Origin: an uncultured Clostridia bacterium
GTDB taxonomy: Bacteria > Bacillota > Clostridia > TANB77 > CAG-508
DNA: 8,708 nt
NCBI GenBank assembly: GCA_944390305.1
Contig: CALXPX010000051.1
Location: forward strand, 1 to 8,708
Direction: 5' to 3'
Under the pieces are notes generated by a model, which was not told the origin of the DNA, searched no databases, and saw only the letters and a list, made by a program, of their open reading frames with translations. Position numbers and translations under genes: made by a program. Below are positions 4,713 to 8,708 of the stretch, in pieces. Each line of letters starts with the position of its first letter. The stretch's first letter is position 1.

Positions 4713-6587
4713 TTAATATTTATTAAAATAATCAGAAATTTTATATTGATTATATTTTTCTCTTGCAAGTGCTGTAACATATGCTCTTCTAACATTATTT
4801 CCCGGATATCTTAATGATACATTCCCATCTGAACCTATAGTTTCTAACTGCGAATTTAGCATCAAATTATCTGAACTAAATTTCATTTCTTCTTTACCAA
4901 TTACACATTCATAAGCTCCTGAACCAGTATGAGGATAATAATAGAATGTTTTTGTTTCTGTTTTTCCAACATTATTTATGTCATAAGAAACCGTTTGTTG
5001 TTCATAATCAACATTATTATATCCCATTAAGTTTGATACATTTTCATCATTTACTGTTACACATCTAGGATTATGATATGTGCCATTTATGTCATTAGAC
5101 CTATTTCCACTTTCTTGCTCTCTTACTATTATAGCATCTCTTGATACAAATTCTTTATTTTTAGTATTTGCAACAACAGCATAATTACTATAATATTTAT
5201 AATTGCCTATTGGAAGTCCTTGCATAAATGTTACTACAGTTATATTATTAGTAATCTTATACCAGTCTTCTTCTGTCATTACAGGAAGAGCAAATTCATA
5301 TCCTGAATTTTGATGTATATTAAAGTTCGCAATAATACTCATTAAATTAGATTCTATAGAACTAATTATTACATCCATTCTATGTTCATTAAAAACTGAA
5401 TCTTCTGCTTCTGGATCATTATTACCATTTATTTTAAAAACATCATCAATATTATATCCTGTACGAGCATGAATAGGAACAGTTGAACCATTTATTGTTT
5501 TTGTATAATTTAGTTGGTTATTATAACTATCTGTAACTACTTGAAGATTATTTACATTATTAAACAAGTCATTAATTATATAATTAGAAAAAGTTAAAGC
5601 TTCATCATAATATTTATATGCACTTCTATCTTGAAAATTAGAAGCATTTAAATTTTCATAAGTTGCATTATTATTTTGCAAAATATATCGAGCTAGCTCA
5701 TTTGCTTCATTTGCATTTAAATAAGTTCTTAAATTATTACTTAATCTAAAGAAGTTAATTCTTTCATATGAAACAGCATTTGTTTCAGGATTTGTATCTA
5801 AATAATATTTTTGATGGTTATAGTAAACATATTGATAATATGTTGGATTTCCTCCATTTGCTGGATTTAAATTACTACTTCCTTCTAAAGAATCTAATAC
5901 AATGGCATATTCTCCTAAAGTTTCTGGAAGTATGTTTATTCCATGAGCAACTATATTTCCTCTTCCATCTTTAGTTACCGTGCTTGGATTTATTAAATAT
6001 CCAGATCTATTTACACTATTTCCATTTTTATCTGTTCCCATTACAGTTATATAATTATCTAAAGTATAATTAACTATAATATCAAAATCATTACCAGATT
6101 TATATTCACAAGTATAGTATATATATGGTTTAATTCCATTGGTAGATTTTAATTCATTTGAATTTGAAGTAGAGTAATTTTGATCTAGTGAGCCATCTCC
6201 ATCATTATCTTCAATAGTTACAATATTTTGATAATCACCATATAGATAATATCCATCATACATAGTAAATAATATTGCTGGTATATAACCTTGTAAATCC
6301 TGAATACTATATCCAGATGATCCAAGACCACTAGCTAAACTGTTATAAAATGAATTTACTGATGCTGAAATATCTCTTATTTTTGAATCATTAATTGTTG
6401 AATACCCATTATTTATCGTATTCATCTGAAAAGCTCTTACAGCGTCATATGTAGAGTTTAATAAAATATTATTATATGAAGCTTCTTTATCTAAAACTTT
6501 CATATTATTACTTAAATATTCAGACAATACTAATGCTATTGGTATTACTATTATTATAAATACTACACCTAATTGCTGTAATTTCAT
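4713..6587 (-). CDS. Large pilin-like or secreted surface protein (624 aa), function unknown
   Basis: A single hydrophobic N-terminal helix (residues 6-24, GVVFIIIVIPIALVLSEYL) is followed by a polar helical segment and a long extracellular region rich in Asn, Tyr, Ser and Thr. Residues 101-117 (YIPAILFTMYDGYYLYG) form a striking hydrophobic/aromatic motif that I recall from similar proteins in pilus-like loci of uncultured Clostridia. A C-terminal part holds NGTYHNPRC, YPHTGSGAYECVIG and an Arg/Tyr-rich tail. The few cysteines (YTCEY, NPRC and YECV contexts) might form a disulfide. There is no LPxTG sorting signal or second membrane helix, so it is probably anchored or polymerised through the N-terminal helix. 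AAGGA lies 5 nt before the ATG. It is the last gene of the operon, separated from the preceding gene by a hairpin. A role as a large minor pilin or tip protein is inference from position and topology; no catalytic motif is visible. Confidence 0.8.
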   Translation of the reverse strand: MKLQQLGVVFIIIVIPIALVLSEYLSNNMKVLDKEASYNNILLNSTYDAVRAFQMNTINNGYSTINDSKIRDISASVNSFYNSLASGLGSSGYSIQDLQGYIPAILFTMYDGYYLYGDYQNIVTIEDNDGDGSLDQNYSTSNSNELKSTNGIKPYIYYTCEYKSGNDFDIIVNYTLDNYITVMGTDKNGNSVNRSGYLINPSTVTKDGRGNIVAHGINILPETLGEYAIVLDSLEGSSNLNPANGGNPTYYQYVYYNHQKYYLDTNPETNAVSYERINFFRLSNNLRTYLNANEANELARYILQNNNATYENLNASNFQDRSAYKYYDEALTFSNYIINDLFNNVNNLQVVTDSYNNQLNYTKTINGSTVPIHARTGYNIDDVFKINGNNDPEAEDSVFNEHRMDVIISSIESNLMSIIANFNIHQNSGYEFALPVMTEEDWYKITNNITVVTFMQGLPIGNYKYYSNYAVVANTKNKEFVSRDAIIVREQESGNRSNDINGTYHNPRCVTVNDENVSNLMGYNNVDYEQQTVSYDINNVGKTETKTFYYYPHTGSGAYECVIGKEEMKFSSDNLMLNSQLETIGSDGNVSLRYPGNNVRRAYVTALAREKYNQYKISDYFNKY

Positions 6588-6654
6588 GGCTTTCCTTTCT
6601 CACAAACTATTTTGTAATTAATTATTAATAATTTTAAAATATCTTTTATAATTA

Positions 6655-6688
6655 AATAAGGTAGACTTTTAGTTAAATCTACCCTATT
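6655..6688 (-). terminator. Intercistronic hairpin (partial terminator or mRNA-processing element)
   Basis: ATAAGGTAGA (6656-6665) pairs with TCTACCCTAT (6678-6687) with one mismatch, and in minus-strand RNA the stem can extend inwards by about 3 pairs. It begins about 10 nt after the stop of the 173-aa gene. On the minus strand only TTATTTAATT follows, a weak U-tract, so partial termination or 3'-end protection of the upstream message is more likely than full termination. No clear promoter was seen between it and the 624-aa gene. Confidence 0.5.
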
Positions 6689-6698
6689 ATCTTTTTTG

Positions 6699-7220
6699 TT
6701 ATTTACCATTTACATTTACAATTCCACTATGTTGAGCGGTAATACTAGCTGAGTTATTTCCAGTTACACGATAGATAAAATCTTTTAATATGGCAGATAT
6801 TGTTCTATTTGTATTTTTAACAGTAACAGATACAATATCCCCTTCTTTTAGATACATAGCGCCATTTGAATTTACAGTATCTAAAATTTGAGATGTATAT
6901 TGACTATAATAATAGTTTTCTCCAACTTTAGTCATTTCTGCTTCTGTTACTTTCTTTCCTGGGTTATCATCTAAAACCTGTACTTCTAATTCTACATCAA
7001 AAGAATTTCCTGTAGAGCTAATTGTTTGTACAAAATTATCATAATTATCTTGTGTAATTTTTCCTGTAGACCTAATTTCATCAACAAACTCTGTTGTTGC
7101 TGTATCAACAGCTTGAGTTGAAATGTCATCAGTTCTATCAGCAGTTGACATTAGTGGGAAAATAAACATTAGAATAGCTGCTAAAAATATTGCTATTACT
7201 GTTACAACTGTATCACTCAT
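6699..7220 (-). CDS. TadE/F-like pseudopilin, single N-terminal membrane helix (173 aa)
   Basis: The protein starts with a hydrophobic helix at the very N-terminus (residues 5-24, VVTVIAIFLAAILMFIFPLM) with only a four-residue cytoplasmic tail. A helical stalk follows (ADRTDDISTQAVDTATTEFVDEI), then STGKITQDNYDNFVQTISSTG and a beta-rich domain (NSFDVELEVQVL, GDIVSVTVKN). It ends with TAQHSGIVNVNGK. The motif pattern FVDxIRxxGKIT-x(2)-x-YxxF is one I recall from small membrane proteins in Tad/Flp-like loci of Clostridia, where they act as minor pilins or assembly proteins at the cell surface. No canonical prepilin G/FxxxxE site is present. AGGAGG (plus 7226-7231) lies 5 nt before the ATG, directly after the upstream gene's stop (17-nt gap), indicating one transcript. 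Assignment to a pilus is inferred from topology and clustering. Confidence 0.8.
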   Translation of the reverse strand: MSDTVVTVIAIFLAAILMFIFPLMSTADRTDDISTQAVDTATTEFVDEIRSTGKITQDNYDNFVQTISSTGNSFDVELEVQVLDDNPGKKVTEAEMTKVGENYYYSQYTSQILDTVNSNGAMYLKEGDIVSVTVKNTNRTISAILKDFIYRVTGNNSASITAQHSGIVNVNGK

Positions 7221-7237
7221 AACTGCCTCCTTTTTTA

Positions 7238-8074
7238 TTAACTTATTAATATATATTGAATAACTCTTTTAGTTGTTTGATTTCTTTTTGTTATTATTTC
7301 ATCATTTTCTAATACATCAACTGAACCTGTTACAGAAGAATCAATTTCATAATCTGGAGTTCCAGAATTACTTGCTACATTATTGTAATTATATTCTCCA
7401 TATCTTTCTATAAATTTTAAGTCTTTTCCAATTAATCCTTTAAAATCATTAGAATTAGCAAAATTTATAGTATAATAAGGTCCCATTCCGTCATTATCAT
7501 TTCTAAAACTGTTTCTTCCAGAAACTGACGTTCTTTTAGATGTATAAAATTTATCTGTTTCAGTTCCATTAATAAATGCTCTTATAAAACTAAAATCAGT
7601 CTCCTCTGTTGCACTCCATGGTTCTCTTCTTATTTGTTCATCTTGAATATCAAATCCAAATACTCCTCTTGTTCCATATATAAGAGAAGAATTTTTTAGA
7701 TAGTTATCATCTGTTTCTGTATAATAGAGAACCATTGGTGTTATATTAGAAAATCTTCCTGTACTTTCATCATATCCAGTACCTTTATAAAATAAAACAG
7801 TATAATTTTCTTTATAATATCTATATAATGTAGGAATTACTGTTTCAACACCTACAATTCTACTAGAAGATGCCATTGCACTTGAAGATATTCCTGTAGT
7901 TTCGCCTGTTTCTTCTAAGCTTATTCTATCATAATACTCTTTTGTATCTGATTCTTGAGCTATTCTATCAGATGTTTGTCTTACCATTGTAAATGAATAC
8001 ATAGCTAGAGATAATGCTACTATAAATACTAACATTGCAAAAGCCATTTTCATAGCATCTACTGCATTTTCCAC
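7238..8074 (-). CDS. Pilin-like membrane protein of the Tad/Flp-like cluster (278 aa)
   Basis: Starts at GTG (plus 8072-8074), placed by AGGAGG (plus 8082-8087) 7 nt upstream. An overlapping ATG two bases earlier is in another frame and soon meets a stop. Residues 1-30 read MENAVDAMKM followed by a hydrophobic helix (AFAMLVFIVALSLAMYSFTM), then a polar stalk and a secreted domain with no cysteines and many Tyr, Thr and Ser. Features include SLEETGETTGISSSAMASSSR (charged to Ser-rich) and a Tyr-rich region (PTLYRYYKENYTVLFYKGTGYDES). The N-terminus is clearly paralogous to that of the next upstream gene (16 identities over 34 aligned residues). I recall similar proteins from Clostridia gut genomes as uncharacterised families near pilus genes. 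It is translated 17 nt from both neighbours' ends. Function beyond a probable structural role in a surface appendage is not known. Confidence 0.8.
   Translation of the reverse strand: MENAVDAMKMAFAMLVFIVALSLAMYSFTMVRQTSDRIAQESDTKEYYDRISLEETGETTGISSSAMASSSRIVGVETVIPTLYRYYKENYTVLFYKGTGYDESTGRFSNITPMVLYYTETDDNYLKNSSLIYGTRGVFGFDIQDEQIRREPWSATEETDFSFIRAFINGTETDKFYTSKRTSVSGRNSFRNDNDGMGPYYTINFANSNDFKGLIGKDLKFIERYGEYNYNNVASNSGTPDYEIDSSVTGSVDVLENDEIITKRNQTTKRVIQYILIS
8000..8050. repeat. Diverged DNA repeat encoding the shared N-terminal helix (copy 1)
   Basis: Positions 8000-8050 and 8617-8667 match at 40 of 51 bases without gaps, including 13 in a row across AGAGATAATGCTA. They encode the membrane helix (around AMLxFIxALSLAxY) of the 278-aa and 200-aa proteins. 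DNA-level similarity indicates duplication of this module more recent than the divergence of the rest of the two genes, or gene conversion between them. Confidence 0.6.
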
Positions 8075-8091
8075 ATTATCTCCTCCTTTGG

Positions 8092-8694
8092 TTATTTATT
8101 AATTGTAGTTATTTCTATTGACTTTAAATATCCATTTTTCCAAAACTCTGTTCCAAACTCTTTTTTGTTATTAGCCTTATTATCATTTGTAGAGTTTACT
8201 GCATACCTTTGTCCTGATTTTATACTACTGTAATCATCTATATTTATGCCATCAAGCCTAACATATATATAATTTCCTACTTCCTCATTATCTGAAGTAG
8301 CTTGTCTATTATTTATTTGTATCTTTTGCATTAAAGCTTTTACATATGTTCCTGATACATTATTTCCAAAATAATTTTCAAATTCCAAATTATGTATATT
8401 AGAAACTTGTTCTTTACTACTATTTAGCATCTCTTCAGTAGTACCATATGTATTATTATATATTATCATACATAGCATTACTATAAAAAATGTTATTAAT
8501 ATTATTCCTAAGAATATTAAAACCCTATATATATTAACAACTGATTTACCAGTAATAGTCCATCTTTTAGATGTTATTGTCATTTGGGAATTCTTTTTAA
8601 TTCTTATAAATAAATATATAGCAAGAGATAATGCTATTATAAACATAAGCATTGCAGATACTATTTTTATAAGATCTACTGTACTCTCTTCCAT
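8092..8694 (-). CDS. Two-helix membrane protein of the Tad/Flp-like cluster (200 aa)
   Basis: The N-terminal module (MEESTVDLIKIVSAMLMFII...) resembles that of the downstream 278-aa protein. After a short basic loop (RIKKNSQMTITSKRWTITGK) comes a second membrane helix (about 54-79, NIYRVLIFLGIILITFFIVML), so the C-terminus may lie on the opposite face to that of its single-helix neighbour, or the first helix may be cleaved. The C-terminal part contains EEMLNSSKEQVSNIHNLEFENYFG and NNVSGTYVKALMQKIQINN (111-129). I recall that S-G-T-x-V-K-x-L motif from pilin-like secreted proteins of Clostridia. The protein may thus combine an N-terminal module of one cluster family with the pilin-like body of another. 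AGGAG (plus 8701-8705) lies 6 nt before the ATG. This is the most upstream gene seen; the operon probably starts beyond the right edge. Confidence 0.8.
   Translation of the reverse strand: MEESTVDLIKIVSAMLMFIIALSLAIYLFIRIKKNSQMTITSKRWTITGKSVVNIYRVLIFLGIILITFFIVMLCMIIYNNTYGTTEEMLNSSKEQVSNIHNLEFENYFGNNVSGTYVKALMQKIQINNRQATSDNEEVGNYIYVRLDGINIDDYSSIKSGQRYAVNSTNDNKANNKKEFGTEFWKNGYLKSIEITTINK
8617..8667. repeat. Diverged DNA repeat encoding the shared N-terminal helix (copy 2)
   Basis: Partner of the repeat at 8000-8050, lying in the 5' part of the 200-aa gene. Similarity fades on both sides; the rest of the two genes does not align by eye. Confidence 0.6.
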
Positions 8695-8708
8695 TAATTA
8701 CTCCTATA

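Overview
The window is very AT-rich, with Arg encoded almost only by AGA, strong Shine-Dalgarno sites and A/T-tract hairpin terminators. Together with a SpoVG fragment, a SpoIVB peptidase and a Firmicutes-type MurC next to spoVG, this points to a low-GC Bacillota of class Clostridia, probably from the spore-forming or spore-derived gut lineages. I cannot place it at genus level. All assignments come from reading translated sequence and comparing with remembered family motifs; no database was searched.

Layout. (1) 1-172, minus: 5' part of spoVG, running off the left edge, with a sigma-H-like promoter at 244-270. (2) 376/385-1779, plus: complete murC, divergent from spoVG, with its own sigma-A-type promoter and a terminator. 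(3) 1969-2280, plus: an unrecognised 103-aa gene with a near-consensus promoter, an overlapping pair of dyad symmetries in its leader and less AT-biased codons than its neighbours. A strong hairpin at 2299-2345 separates it from the convergent genes. (4) 2350-3378, minus: membrane-anchored transglutaminase-like protein with a prepilin-like N-terminus and its own promoter. (5) 3462-4499, minus: SpoIVB-type PDZ serine peptidase. (6) 4581-4613: hairpin terminator. (7) 4713-8694, minus: four consecutive genes whose products each begin with a single hydrophobic helix followed by a secreted domain (one has a second helix). They look like the pilin-like or pseudopilin end of a Tad/Flp-like pilus or secretion locus of uncultured Clostridia. 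The operon continues upstream past the right edge, where any ATPase and platform genes would be expected.

How they fit: murC (peptidoglycan precursor synthesis) and spoVG are a known Clostridia neighbourhood. The right half is a surface or secretion module. Between the two lie a sporulation signalling protease and a surface transglutaminase that may act on cell-wall or pilus proteins. The least explained items are the small regulated gene at 1969-2280, the transglutaminase with a prepilin-like leader, and the pilin-like cassette with its 624-aa member.
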